Shown: positions 52,096 to 60,639 of the stretch, one piece after another
Numbering within the stretch: position 1 is the stretch's first letter
Layout of the letters: each line of letters starts with the position of its first letter
Source: Deltaproteobacteria bacterium
Lineage (GTDB): Bacteria; Bdellovibrionota_B; Oligoflexia; Oligoflexales; Bog-1112
NCBI GenBank assembly: GCA_016186945.1
Contig: JACPKR010000025.1
Coordinates: 19,108-83,107, forward strand
Reading direction: 5' to 3'
DNA: 64,000 nt
Notes under the pieces: model-generated
The model's input: only the letters and a program-made list of their open reading frames with translations
Told to the model about the DNA's origin: nothing
The model's database searches: none
Program-made: the position numbers and the translations under genes

Positions 52096-53435
52096 AGGCT
52101 AACATTTGCCCATTTCTCTCTTTGCCACATGACGATCATGATCATTGCCAAGATGAGCCTATAGACAATGTGGCAAGTCCATATGCCGATCAAGCCAAAC
52201 CCCATTTGCGGACCAATCAAAAAAGCGAGGGGTAGAAAGAAAAACCATTGAAGTAAAGCTGTTGAAAATAGAATCCTTTTACTATCTCCCGCTCCCAATT
52301 GCGCGTTGATGAGGACAAGGGCCAACGCTTCTATGGCGATTGTGGCTCCGATAAGAATGAGAGGCCAGACGGCAAGGTCGAGCGTGATCGGCTCATGAAT
52401 AAACAAAGCCAAAATCGACTTAGGAAAGAGCACCATAGGCAAACCGAGCAAACTTAGGCCGACCATCCCCACTTTCACCACATCCCACCCCCAACGTTTG
52501 GCCTCAAGCGGGTTTCCTCGTCCTAACTCCTGCCCGACCAAAGAACCAGCCGCAATACCAAGGGCGATGCCCGGAAGGATGCAGATGAGCATGATGTTGA
52601 TGAGAACATTGGCAGCGGCAAGCTCCGAAGTACCAATTAACCCAATGATCCAAAACTCCACAGTGTAACCTGCCGAGAAGAACATGATCTGCAAACCACT
52701 TGGGATCGACACACTCAAGAGCTGCCTAAATTCCTTCACACTCGGAAAGGCAGACATGAATCCGTTCCCTTTCGCGTACTTGATCGACTGCCAGAAGTAG
52801 TAAGCAGAACCGGAGAAGAGGGCCAGTGTCGTACCCATTGCTGACCCCATCGCTCCCAGGGCCGGAAACCCGAATTTGCCGAAAATCAGCAGGTAGTTCA
52901 GAATGATGTTGATGATATGCATGAGCAGAATGGCGCGGAGGTAAAAGCTTGGCCGCCCCACACCGTTCCAATAACCGCGAAAGGAAAAATTAAGCCCTAT
53001 CGCTACAATTCCCGGCATTCGCCAAGTCACATACTCTCTCCCAATCTTCATGACTTCGGGATCGTGAATGAGAAAAGCAAACAGCTTGTCCCCATGAAAA
53101 AACAATATGCTTGCAAAGGGGACACCCACCATGAGGACAAAAAGGATGCCCCCATTGAGAGGCTTTGCCAATTCGTCGATCTTATTCTCGCCCCACCGTC
53201 GAGCGGCGATGGACTGAACGCCCGAAGATAGCCCCATAAAGAAGGACTGCGCCATGAAGGTGAAAAAACCACCGATCCCGACGGCGGCAAGAGAAGCGTC
53301 ACCTAGAGTCCCAACCATTGCCGTGTCAACAAGGTTTAGGATGTTTTGAGAAATCATTCCTGCAATAATGGGAAGTCCCAATACTAAAATGGTATTGAGT
53401 CGCTCTCTTGAAGGGAAAGACAGGGAAGCTTTCAT
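52092..53435 (-). CDS. MATE-family efflux transporter
   Basis: Cation-coupled multidrug/toxin exporter with 12 predicted membrane helices. About 447 residues from ATG 53435; the ORF track uses ATG 53477, which overlaps the divergent lspA start region and encodes a Pro-rich prefix. MATE signatures are 'LGLPIIAGMISQNILNLVDTAM' (in part) and 'ALGIAAGSLVGQELGRGNPLEA' (in part). Substrate unknown. Confidence 0.9.
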   Translation of the reverse strand: MKASLSFPSRERLNTILVLGLPIIAGMISQNILNLVDTAMVGTLGDASLAAVGIGGFFTFMAQSFFMGLSSGVQSIAARRWGENKIDELAKPLNGGILFVLMVGVPFASILFFHGDKLFAFLIHDPEVMKIGREYVTWRMPGIVAIGLNFSFRGYWNGVGRPSFYLRAILLMHIINIILNYLLIFGKFGFPALGAMGSAMGTTLALFSGSAYYFWQSIKYAKGNGFMSAFPSVKEFRQLLSVSIPSGLQIMFFSAGYTVEFWIIGLIGTSELAAANVLINIMLICILPGIALGIAAGSLVGQELGRGNPLEAKRWGWDVVKVGMVGLSLLGLPMVLFPKSILALFIHEPITLDLAVWPLILIGATIAIEALALVLINAQLGAGDSKRILFSTALLQWFFFLPLAFLIGPQMGFGLIGIWTCHIVYRLILAMIMIVMWQREKWANVSL

Positions 53436-53475
53436 ATGTTCAGTTTGCCACAAAACGGGAGGTAGGAGGAGCGCC

Positions 53476-54186
53476 ATGAAGTGGATATGTGCAAATTCCT
53501 TGAAATCCGTACGACGCTTGTCACTTATAACGCTGTTGCTCGTGGCTGGGGGTTCCGTGGGCCTGGACCAGCTGACAAAAATAGTTGCAGAGAGAGAGCT
53601 GTTGCTTTGGTCCTCCCCTGACGACCTGCGTGAATACAGAGGTAAGCGAGTTCCCGTATTTGCGTGGGGAGAGTACAGTTACGACCGAGACAATCCCACG
53701 TCTTATTTGGAGTTCAACTTCACTTATGTCAGAAATCAAGGTGCAGCTTGGGGAATGTTCTCCGAGATGGAGGACTCATTTCGTGTCCCGTTCTTTTACG
53801 TAGTCACTTTGTTGGCGTTCGTCATTATCCTCCTTTACCTGCGTGCGACGCCCCTCTACCATCGCACCTCGCGTTTCGGGCTTGTCCTAGTCCTTTCTGG
53901 TGCCGTCGGAAATTTCCTCGACCGCTTCCGTTTAGGTTACGTTATAGATTTCCTGGACTTCCGATGGGTGCTTCCCTTTCCTTTTCCCGTGAACCTAAGC
54001 GTCGATTTTTTCCCTTCATTTCTCGATTTCTTGAACGTTTCTATAAATGCAAACTCATGGGCCTATGACTTTCCCAAATTTAATTGGGCTGATTCAATGA
54101 TTACAACCGGCGTAATTCTTTTGATTTTCGACACCTTGGTCCTTGACACTATAAGAAAAAGGCAGCGAGCGACCGATAAACCCTAG
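53476..54186 (+). CDS. lspA: Lipoprotein signal peptidase (signal peptidase II), enlarged
   Basis: Inner-membrane aspartyl protease that cleaves prolipoproteins. ATG 53476 has AGGAGG upstream; the ORF-track start at 53368 is too far up. Catalytic motifs are 'GNFLDRFRLGYVIDFLDF' and 'FNWADS', plus 'NQGAAWGMF'. About 236 residues versus roughly 165 usual: extra periplasmic sequence lies before the NQGAAWG segment ('GKRVPVFAWGEYSYDRDN') and between the two catalytic motifs (about 40 residues). clpC follows after 17 nt. Confidence 0.93.
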   Translation: MKWICANSLKSVRRLSLITLLLVAGGSVGLDQLTKIVAERELLLWSSPDDLREYRGKRVPVFAWGEYSYDRDNPTSYLEFNFTYVRNQGAAWGMFSEMEDSFRVPFFYVVTLLAFVIILLYLRATPLYHRTSRFGLVLVLSGAVGNFLDRFRLGYVIDFLDFRWVLPFPFPVNLSVDFFPSFLDFLNVSINANSWAYDFPKFNWADSMITTGVILLIFDTLVLDTIRKRQRATDKP

Positions 54187-54203
54187 GTAACAAGGGAGCC
54201 GCC

Positions 54204-56660
54204 ATGCCACAAAAATACCTCCGTAACTCGACTGTGAAAGTTGCGGAAATTCTGCAAAGAGCCATAACAGAGCTGGCCACGATGCGAAAAGGCGTCGTCA
54301 CTGCGGAATTCCTCCTAATGGCCCTCGTAGAACAGAAAGATTCCATTGCCCTCAAAGTTATTGACGAGCTTGGCTTGGATTCTCAGGAAATCCGACGCCG
54401 AATGGTCGACAAAGTGGTCGAGCACTCCAACACTATTCCCGATATCCAGTTAGGCAGCCAGGCAGCTATGAAAGTTTCGCAAGACGTGCAGAATCTTTTC
54501 GAAGCTGCCGACATAGAACGACAAAAATTAGAGGATGCCTACATTTCAACAGGGGCCGTATTTCTGGCCTTCTTCGATCCAGGAGTTCCTGGGACCAAGC
54601 AGATTCTCGAAGATGAGGGGTTGGAATATCAGAAATGCTTCCAGGCTCTGAAGACCGCACGGGGGACTTCCAAAATCTCTGAACGAGACTCGGAATCACG
54701 TATAAGCGCGCTCGATGAATACACAACCGATGTCACCGCACTGGCTCGGAAAGGAGAACTTGACCCCGTCATAGGACGTGAGAAGGAAATTCAGCGCGTT
54801 ATCGAAATTATCAGCCGAAGGAAAAAAAATAACCCCATCATTATTGGAGAACCAGGAGTCGGAAAAACGGTTATCGTCGAAGGCCTTGCGCAACAAATCG
54901 TGAACTATGACGTCCCTGATTACCTTATGAATCGTAGAATCCTCTCCCTTGAAATGGGAACCCTCATTGCGGGGGCCAAAATGCAAGGCGAATTCGAGGA
55001 GCGCCTGAAAGGAATCCGGGATGAAATTGTCGCTGCTTCAGGTGAAATCATCCTCTTTATAGACGAAATCCATACGGTCGTGGGAACAGGACGATCGGGT
55101 GGAGGACTGGACGCCTCCAACATGCTCAAACCAGCCCTCGCGCGCGGCCTTCTTCAATGTGTCGGTGCGACCACACTCAAAGACTACAAGCAATACATCG
55201 AACCTGACAAAGCCCTCGATCGACGTTTTCAAATCGTCCACATCGAAGAACCCTCCGTTGAGCAAACCATCGCTATTCTGAACGGACTGAAGGAGAAGTA
55301 CGAGTCCCACTACAGTGTCGAGTACTCACAGGAAGCCATCGAGAAGGCTGCCACCCTCTCGCAACGCTACCTCGAACAACGCTTTCTCCCTGACAAAGCT
55401 ATCGACCTTCTGGACGAAGCCGGAGCGGCAAAACGAATGAAGGTCGTCTATGTCCCGGCAGAAATCAGAAAACTGGAAAACCAACGTCAAGATCTTGAAA
55501 ACAGGAAAGGGAAAGCCTTCAACGAACGAAATTTCGAAAAAATGGCAGATATCCAGATGGGAATCGCCACCCTGGAAGTCGAACTCAACGAAAAAAGAAA
55601 AGCTCATTTCAAAAAACTTGCGGCGGAAGAAAGCAAAGTCATGGCGGAAGACGTTGCACAAATCGTGAGTAATATGACCGGTATCCCCGTGAAAAGGATG
55701 GTCGCAGAGGAAGCGGAAAAGCTGCGAGACCTCGAAAACGTACTGGCGAAACGAATTGTTGGTCAGAACGATGCTATCAGGGCAGTTGCGAACGCTATCC
55801 GCCGTAATCGCTCGGGACTAAGACGTGTGGATTCTCCCATTGCATCCTTCCTGTTCCTCGGCCCCACAGGAGTCGGCAAAACTGAACTGGCAAAAGCCCT
55901 GGCCGAACAGATACTCGATGATGAAAACAAAATCATACGCCTCGATATGTCAGAATATATGGAAAGGCACACCGTCTCCAAACTTATCGGCTCACCCCCG
56001 GGCTACATCGGTTATGGTGAAGGAGGGCAGCTGACTGAGAAAGTCAAACACAACCCCTACTCAGTCGTCCTTCTTGATGAGTTTGAAAAGGCACACCCCG
56101 ACGTCTTTAACATCCTCCTTCCCGTCCTGGATGAAGGATGGTTGACCGATGCAGAAGGCCAAAGGGTCAGCTTTCGTAACTGCATCATCATAGGAACTTC
56201 AAACATCGGGGGGGAACTTCTTACCGAGAGGAAAAAAACCGTCGGACTGGGGACTTCACCCGCAGACGAAGAATTGGGGGGGAAAGAACTACGTAACGAA
56301 ATGATGAAGGAGGTGAAAAAATTCCTCCGCCCAGAATTCATCAACCGCTTGGACGAAGTCGTCCTCTTCAACAAGCTTGGACAACAGCAACTCAAAGAGA
56401 TCCTAGAGATCCAAATCAATGACCTGCAAGACCGCTTGAAGCAGATCGGCCTCGCCTTAGAATTTCATGACAACGCGAAAGAATACATTATCAAAAACAT
56501 CGACCTTGTTAACTATGGCGCCCGCCCCCTGAAACGTAAACTGGAGAGTGTGGTCGAAAATGAAATTGCCAGCCTCATTATCAGCCCCGAACGAGAAAAA
56601 GGGAAAAAAGTGATCGTCTCCATGAAGGATAAAAAGGTAGACGTTAGGCTGATTTCCTGA
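54204..56660 (+). CDS. clpC: ClpC/ClpA-type AAA+ unfoldase
   Basis: 818 residues, AAGGGAG upstream of ATG. Clp N-domain repeats at 1-~145, AAA1 'GEPGVGKTVIVEGLAQQIV', a short UVR-containing middle segment ('NERNFEKMADIQMGIATLE') rather than the long ClpB coiled coil, and AAA2 '[19 protein letters not shown]'. After 'GTSNIGGELLTERK' the loop 'TVGLGTS' resembles the IG[FL] loop that docks on ClpP (IGL in ClpA), so a ClpP partner is inferred. Follows lspA directly. Confidence 0.92.
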   Translation: MPQKYLRNSTVKVAEILQRAITELATMRKGVVTAEFLLMALVEQKDSIALKVIDELGLDSQEIRRRMVDKVVEHSNTIPDIQLGSQAAMKVSQDVQNLFEAADIERQKLEDAYISTGAVFLAFFDPGVPGTKQILEDEGLEYQKCFQALKTARGTSKISERDSESRISALDEYTTDVTALARKGELDPVIGREKEIQRVIEIISRRKKNNPIIIGEPGVGKTVIVEGLAQQIVNYDVPDYLMNRRILSLEMGTLIAGAKMQGEFEERLKGIRDEIVAASGEIILFIDEIHTVVGTGRSGGGLDASNMLKPALARGLLQCVGATTLKDYKQYIEPDKALDRRFQIVHIEEPSVEQTIAILNGLKEKYESHYSVEYSQEAIEKAATLSQRYLEQRFLPDKAIDLLDEAGAAKRMKVVYVPAEIRKLENQRQDLENRKGKAFNERNFEKMADIQMGIATLEVELNEKRKAHFKKLAAEESKVMAEDVAQIVSNMTGIPVKRMVAEEAEKLRDLENVLAKRIVGQNDAIRAVANAIRRNRSGLRRVDSPIASFLFLGPTGVGKTELAKALAEQILDDENKIIRLDMSEYMERHTVSKLIGSPPGYIGYGEGGQLTEKVKHNPYSVVLLDEFEKAHPDVFNILLPVLDEGWLTDAEGQRVSFRNCIIIGTSNIGGELLTERKKTVGLGTSPADEELGGKELRNEMMKEVKKFLRPEFINRLDEVVLFNKLGQQQLKEILEIQINDLQDRLKQIGLALEFHDNAKEYIIKNIDLVNYGARPLKRKLESVVENEIASLIISPEREKGKKVIVSMKDKKVDVRLIS

Positions 56661-56731
56661 TGAATTTCTTACCTAGTCACATGCCCAATCAAGCTTGTTA
56701 GACTGTTATTAAACAGTGGAAGAGGGAAATC

Positions 56732-57373
56732 ATGTCAGAGGGATGGATGTCCATTGTTGAATACGCACGACGATTCAACGTTTCAGACATGACTGTCAGA
56801 CGACGCATCAAGACCGGGAAACTTCCCGCTGAACTCAAGGACGGTAAATACTTCATCCGTGTCCAGCAGCCTGCCCTACCACCTCCCCAGGGAGAAAATC
56901 AAGTGCGACGAGAACCCCCGTCTCAGCCCCAAGAAAGATTCACCCCCTACCAGGCGAAGAACCCCGAGCGGGATCATGAGACGGCCCCCAGGCATTTCCC
57001 TCGTCCCGACTCTTCCTCCCCTCCCCCACGAGACCCCGTAAACAATGGCGCCTATCGACACAATCAACCCTTCTACCGACGTCCTCAGTATTCTTTTCCG
57101 AATCATGCGAACTCAGTCGTCGATGCCACCAAACTTGTAGAATTCTGTGAATCCATGCTCGATAAATTATTGGAGCGAGAGGAACTTCTCAAAGTCCGCT
57201 ACCAAGAAGAAACGAAACACCTACGTGAAAAACTCGAATTCATGGACTCCTCCATGAAACAAAAAGAGGGGGAGATTAACCGCCTGCAACAGGAAATCGA
57301 AGATCTGGAAATCCTCATTAAAATGCTCGACGAAAAAACAACTCATAACCAAAAGAGAGACGCGTCGCCATAG
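56732..57373 (+). CDS. HTH protein with Pro-rich linker and coiled coil
   Basis: 213 residues, AGAGGG upstream of ATG. Residues ~5-45 look like a MerR/excisionase-type helix-turn-helix ('MSIVEYARRFNVSDMTVRRR', 'IKTGKLPAELKDGKYFI'). Residues ~50-125 are Pro/Arg-rich and disordered. Residues ~135-205 form a coiled coil ('LEREELLKVRYQEETKHLRE'). The architecture suggests a DNA-binding protein that oligomerises. Not otherwise recognised. The C-terminus overlaps the end of queA (convergent). Confidence 0.7.
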   Translation: MSEGWMSIVEYARRFNVSDMTVRRRIKTGKLPAELKDGKYFIRVQQPALPPPQGENQVRREPPSQPQERFTPYQAKNPERDHETAPRHFPRPDSSSPPPRDPVNNGAYRHNQPFYRRPQYSFPNHANSVVDATKLVEFCESMLDKLLEREELLKVRYQEETKHLREKLEFMDSSMKQKEGEINRLQQEIEDLEILIKMLDEKTTHNQKRDASP

Positions 57374-58428
57374 CTAAAGAACCTGTACCGTCGCTCCACT
57401 GCCTCGCGATAGACAACATGGGCTTCCTTAAAACCAACTAACGCACAGACAAGCATAAATAACGTGGACTTTGGCTGATGAAAATTAGTAAGTAACCCAT
57501 CAAACACCGAAGATGTGTATCGGTCTTCAAGGTGCCGCGGATGAATGTAAAGGTTGGTCTCCAACCACTGACCACACAAACCTTCCTTATTACGCTGGGC
57601 AAAATCTTCTACACTCCGAAAGCTTGTCGTACCAACCGCCAAAACAGGTCTCCCGTCTTCCTTCGCTTGCCTGATTTTTTGCCAACTTGAGGGGGGTATG
57701 CAGTAACGTTCACAGTGCATTTGATGTTGAGAGGGGTCTATTGTTTTTACCGGCTGGAAGGTCCCCGCACTTACGTGCAAGGTCACCGGGGCAATGAGGA
57801 CACCCTTTTTTTTCAACTGGTCAAGAAGATGCTCAGAAAAGTGCAGACCCGCAGTGGGAGCTGCGACAGACCCCTTTTTTTGAGCATAGACCGTCTGATA
57901 ACGATCCCTGTCTGGTGAAGATTCCCAAGGAATCGCCCTCTCCCTTTTTATATAGGGTGGCAAGGGGACGTAAGCATGTCGCGCAAGCCATCCCTCCAGG
58001 GAGTCTACGTCAAACCTTAGATAAGAACCTGAGTCCCCCCCCCCTGGACTCCCGCTAAAAACAACGCCCCGCACACATCCCGGAAACTGGATGAAGGGAG
58101 AACGTCGGATCTTCTTCATAGGCTTCGCTAGACAAGCCGCAATGTAGCCGCCTTCTTGAAGTCTCGGCTGCGCCAACAGGAAAACTTCTGCGGAGCTGCC
58201 GTCTGACAAAGTCCCCAACAACCGCGAAGCAAAGACCCGACTATCGTTAAGCACCAGCACTGAACCAGATGGCAATTCCTCGGGTAACTCAGCAATGGAC
58301 CGATGGAACATCGCTCCGGCCCCTGATCGAACGAGAAGGCGAGACTTGTCCCTCTCTGCAAGCGGCTCCTGCGCTATCAGGTCTTGGGGCAATTCATAGG
58401 TGAAATCGTTGAGCAAGAACGGACGCAT
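57343..58428 (-). CDS. queA: tRNA preQ1 ribosyltransferase-isomerase QueA
   Basis: Transfers the ribosyl of SAM to preQ1-tRNA in queuosine synthesis. About 361 residues from ATG 58428 ('MRPFLLNDFTYELPQDLIAQ'), the family N-terminus; the ORF-track start at 58596 reads through repeat B9. Motifs are 'VLNDSRVFASRLLG', 'GSVAAPTAGLHFSEHLL', 'VTLHVSAGTFQPV' and 'FHQPKSTLFMLVCAL'. No Shine-Dalgarno precedes the ATG: repeat B9 ends 8 nt upstream. Confidence 0.93.
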   Translation of the reverse strand: MRPFLLNDFTYELPQDLIAQEPLAERDKSRLLVRSGAGAMFHRSIAELPEELPSGSVLVLNDSRVFASRLLGTLSDGSSAEVFLLAQPRLQEGGYIAACLAKPMKKIRRSPFIQFPGCVRGVVFSGSPGGGDSGSYLRFDVDSLEGWLARHAYVPLPPYIKRERAIPWESSPDRDRYQTVYAQKKGSVAAPTAGLHFSEHLLDQLKKKGVLIAPVTLHVSAGTFQPVKTIDPSQHQMHCERYCIPPSSWQKIRQAKEDGRPVLAVGTTSFRSVEDFAQRNKEGLCGQWLETNLYIHPRHLEDRYTSSVFDGLLTNFHQPKSTLFMLVCALVGFKEAHVVYREAVERRYRFFSYGDASLFWL

Positions 58429-58435
58429 GGCTTTT

Positions 58436-58578
58436 GTAATGCGTAAGCCAACCGGGGCAAGGAGGTGGTTTGGAGGAAACTGCGCAGCTGGTTCCTCCAA
58501 GAAATCCGGGGGAGGCGACGCTTCACTCGCCCCCCAAACCCCCCTCTCCCTATTTGCCCCAAGTGGCTTACGCATTAC
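58436..58578 (+). repeat. Family B, copy B9 (complete, 143 bp, reference copy)
   Basis: Perfect terminal inverted repeats GTAATGCGTAAGCC...GGGGCAA / TTGCCCC...GGCTTACGCATTAC. Inside are AAGGAGGTGGTTTGGAGG, the CTGCGCAG centre and GGCGACGCTTCACTCGCC, then a C-rich arm. It sits between the queA and M14-peptidase genes, both on the minus strand. Confidence 0.92.
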
Positions 58579-58598
58579 TGCCTTTTCTAAGAACATTT

Positions 58599-59639
58599 CT
58601 ATGGATGAACTGAGAGCGGCTCGTCAAGGACCGTCTCACCCTGTAAATAGGGAAACTGAACCGAATGTATAAAGCCCGGCAGGAATTTTTGCCAGTAGTC
58701 TTCCACTCTGCTAGGGTTGGTCGTCTCAAGCTCCAAGGTAAGTGTGGGAACCTTCCGCTCATTCCCCGCAAAGTTCCCCAAAGAACCAGGGTAAAAAGAA
58801 TAGTCCACGATCCTGTAATTCCTACTTTTTTCAGCAACCTTACGGACGAGCTGTTTACCTTTTTCCGCCCCCGGGGTCAGTGGCTCGGTATGCTCGTCAC
58901 CCGGTCCGTCATAGTCGTAAAAACCAAGCGGTGCATGGATGGACAAGATTTTGCTGGGCTGGAAGTTTTGGATCAGCCAGACTTGAAAAAATGTTTCTAT
59001 TTCCGTATTAGGGAAGTACCCAGGAAAATAACGCCCACGAGCGTCGTTTTTGCCCACCCATGATCCCAGGGCTTTCTCATACCAGTCTCGGGTCAGGAAA
59101 TTGCGGTTGACGTCAATGCCGTGCGCATTGGTTCGGGTGGGGTGTTCCAATAGGAAGCCGTCGGGATTCACAAGCGGGGCAACGACAATGCGAATGCCGT
59201 TGCCTTCAAAAATTTCGGGGGTTCTTTTAAGATGTCGAGCGAAGCGGAACGCTAGGTGAATGGGCGTGATTTCATCGGGATGAACCCCGCTCAGAATGAG
59301 CGTGGTCTCCTTGCCTTCCCCGAAGCTCGCGTAGAGAAGGGGATGCTGCTGCCCCGTTTGAAAATGAGCATTCCAACTCACCCCTTCACAAGGCGGCTGT
59401 TGCCAAGAATACGTCCTGAAGCGTTCGTGAAGTTGTGAACACAGCGTCTCGATCATCCGCTGCTGATTTTCAGGGGGAATTTCGAAGCTAGCTAGCTTGT
59501 CTGCTGAAACAAACGGAATTTTTGCGAAACCCCGTTCCAAAGGAATCGGACTTAGGATAAAAGCCAAACTTGGGGACGCCGCGCAGAGGAAAACGTACAT
59601 TAAAAGTTCTAAAAGTAAGTCCGGACTTTGTTTCGTCAT
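58599..59639 (-). CDS. Exported M14-family zinc carboxypeptidase (MpaA-like)
   Basis: 346 residues, hydrophobic signal at about 8-26 ('LLMYVFLCAASPSLA'). M14 zinc-site pattern: HPDE in 'SGVHPDEITPIHLAF' (HxxE), 'NPDG', 'HGIDVNRNF', the later His in 'SIHAPLGFYDYDGPG' and a Glu in 'TLTLELETT'. Resembles the MpaA subgroup, which releases DAP from murein tripeptide; the substrate is inferred. Repeat A10 begins 16 bp upstream of its ATG and fills the divergent region shared with scpA. Confidence 0.82.
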   Translation of the reverse strand: MTKQSPDLLLELLMYVFLCAASPSLAFILSPIPLERGFAKIPFVSADKLASFEIPPENQQRMIETLCSQLHERFRTYSWQQPPCEGVSWNAHFQTGQQHPLLYASFGEGKETTLILSGVHPDEITPIHLAFRFARHLKRTPEIFEGNGIRIVVAPLVNPDGFLLEHPTRTNAHGIDVNRNFLTRDWYEKALGSWVGKNDARGRYFPGYFPNTEIETFFQVWLIQNFQPSKILSIHAPLGFYDYDGPGDEHTEPLTPGAEKGKQLVRKVAEKSRNYRIVDYSFYPGSLGNFAGNERKVPTLTLELETTNPSRVEDYWQKFLPGFIHSVQFPYLQGETVLDEPLSVHP

Positions 59640-59654
59640 AACTCTGCCAAAGTG

Positions 59655-59823
59655 CTATAGTATTCAAGATAATCAATTTGGGGACAAACTTTTTGAAAAA
59701 AGTTATTTCCCCAAACCCCTTTTCAAAAACTTCAATATCTAAAGTTTTTTGGGGGGAGGCGTGGAGGGGAACTTTTTTTCAAAAAAGGTCCTCTCCATAA
59801 ATTCTTTTTCCCAAATACTATAT
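59655..59823 (-). repeat. Family A, copy A10 (full length)
   Basis: CTATAGTATTCAAGATAATC to CCAAATACTATAT, 169 bp. It occupies nearly all of the divergent region between the M14 peptidase (16 bp away) and scpA (about 28 bp away). Confidence 0.9.
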
Positions 59824-59850
59824 TGGAAATATTACAATGGGATAAAGATT

Positions 59851-60639
59851 TTGTCGGCACGCTATTTTTTAAAACTTAACCATTTTGAAGGTCCACTCGA
59901 CCTCCTCCTTTATCTCATTAAGTTACACGAAGTCGATATCTTTGAAGTCAACTTGGTGGACCTAAGTTATCAGTATCTTGACTACCTGCGCCTCATTCAA
60001 TTCTCCGATCTGCGGGACGCGTCGACGTTTCTTGCCATAGCGGCGTCTCTCTGTGAAATCAAGACCCGCCGTTTACTCCCCGACACTGAGAAACAAGCGA
60101 GCGAAGGTGAAGAGGAAGAAGACCCAGAGGCTGCCCTTCGCGAACGCCTGATCGAGTATAAAAAGTTCAAAGAAGCTGGCAACTACTTCATGGCTCTGTT
60201 TAGCGAAAACCAAACGGCTTACCCACCCGTAGCTGAATGGCATCGACTGGAGGAGCTTTATAAGGATCACACCTTTCCCCTTCGTGGAGATCCCCCCGTT
60301 CTACTAGTCCTTTACGAACAACTTCTCAGCACCCTTAGCGAAAGAAGACCCGTCACAGTAAAAGCTAAACGGGAAATGATGACCATCGAGCAGATTATCG
60401 ACAGGTTAGTCGAGGGCCTTCGTAAGGTTGACTGCCTGCTGCTACATGAGCTTTACGATAAGATGACAAGCCGCTATGAACTGGTAGCCTATATCCTGGC
60501 AATGCTGGAACTCTTGCGGTCGGTGAAAGAACTTCGCTGCTACCAGGAAAACATGTTCGGCCCCCTGTGGATTTATTGGCAGGGGAGAGGCCCCCAACAG
60601 TATTTGGGAAAAAGAATTTGTGGAGAGGACCTTTTTTGA
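59851..60639 (+). CDS. scpA: Segregation and condensation protein ScpA, repeat-encoded C-terminus
   Basis: Kleisin of the SMC-ScpAB complex. Start TTG 59851 gives 'LKLNHFEGPLDLLLYLIKLHEV', the family N-terminus; the ORF-track start at 59749 is inside repeat A10. About 262 residues. The C-terminal winged helix ends 'FGPLWIYWQGRGP', then about 15 residues (QYLGKRICGEDLF) and the stop come from repeat A11. No perfect Shine-Dalgarno; GGGATAA lies upstream. Followed by scpB after 15 nt. Confidence 0.9.
   Translation: MSARYFLKLNHFEGPLDLLLYLIKLHEVDIFEVNLVDLSYQYLDYLRLIQFSDLRDASTFLAIAASLCEIKTRRLLPDTEKQASEGEEEEDPEAALRERLIEYKKFKEAGNYFMALFSENQTAYPPVAEWHRLEELYKDHTFPLRGDPPVLLVLYEQLLSTLSERRPVTVKAKREMMTIEQIIDRLVEGLRKVDCLLLHELYDKMTSRYELVAYILAMLELLRSVKELRCYQENMFGPLWIYWQGRGPQQYLGKRICGEDLF

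Noticed and set aside
43178-56660. clpB and clpC as a duplicated pair
   Set aside because: They differ in middle domain (long coiled coil versus short UVR) and in the ClpP-docking loop, so they are distinct subfamilies, not a recent duplication.
56703-56716. CTGTT-ATTA-AACAG inverted repeat upstream of the HTH protein
   Set aside because: Only a 5-bp stem; possible operator but too weak to list as a feature.
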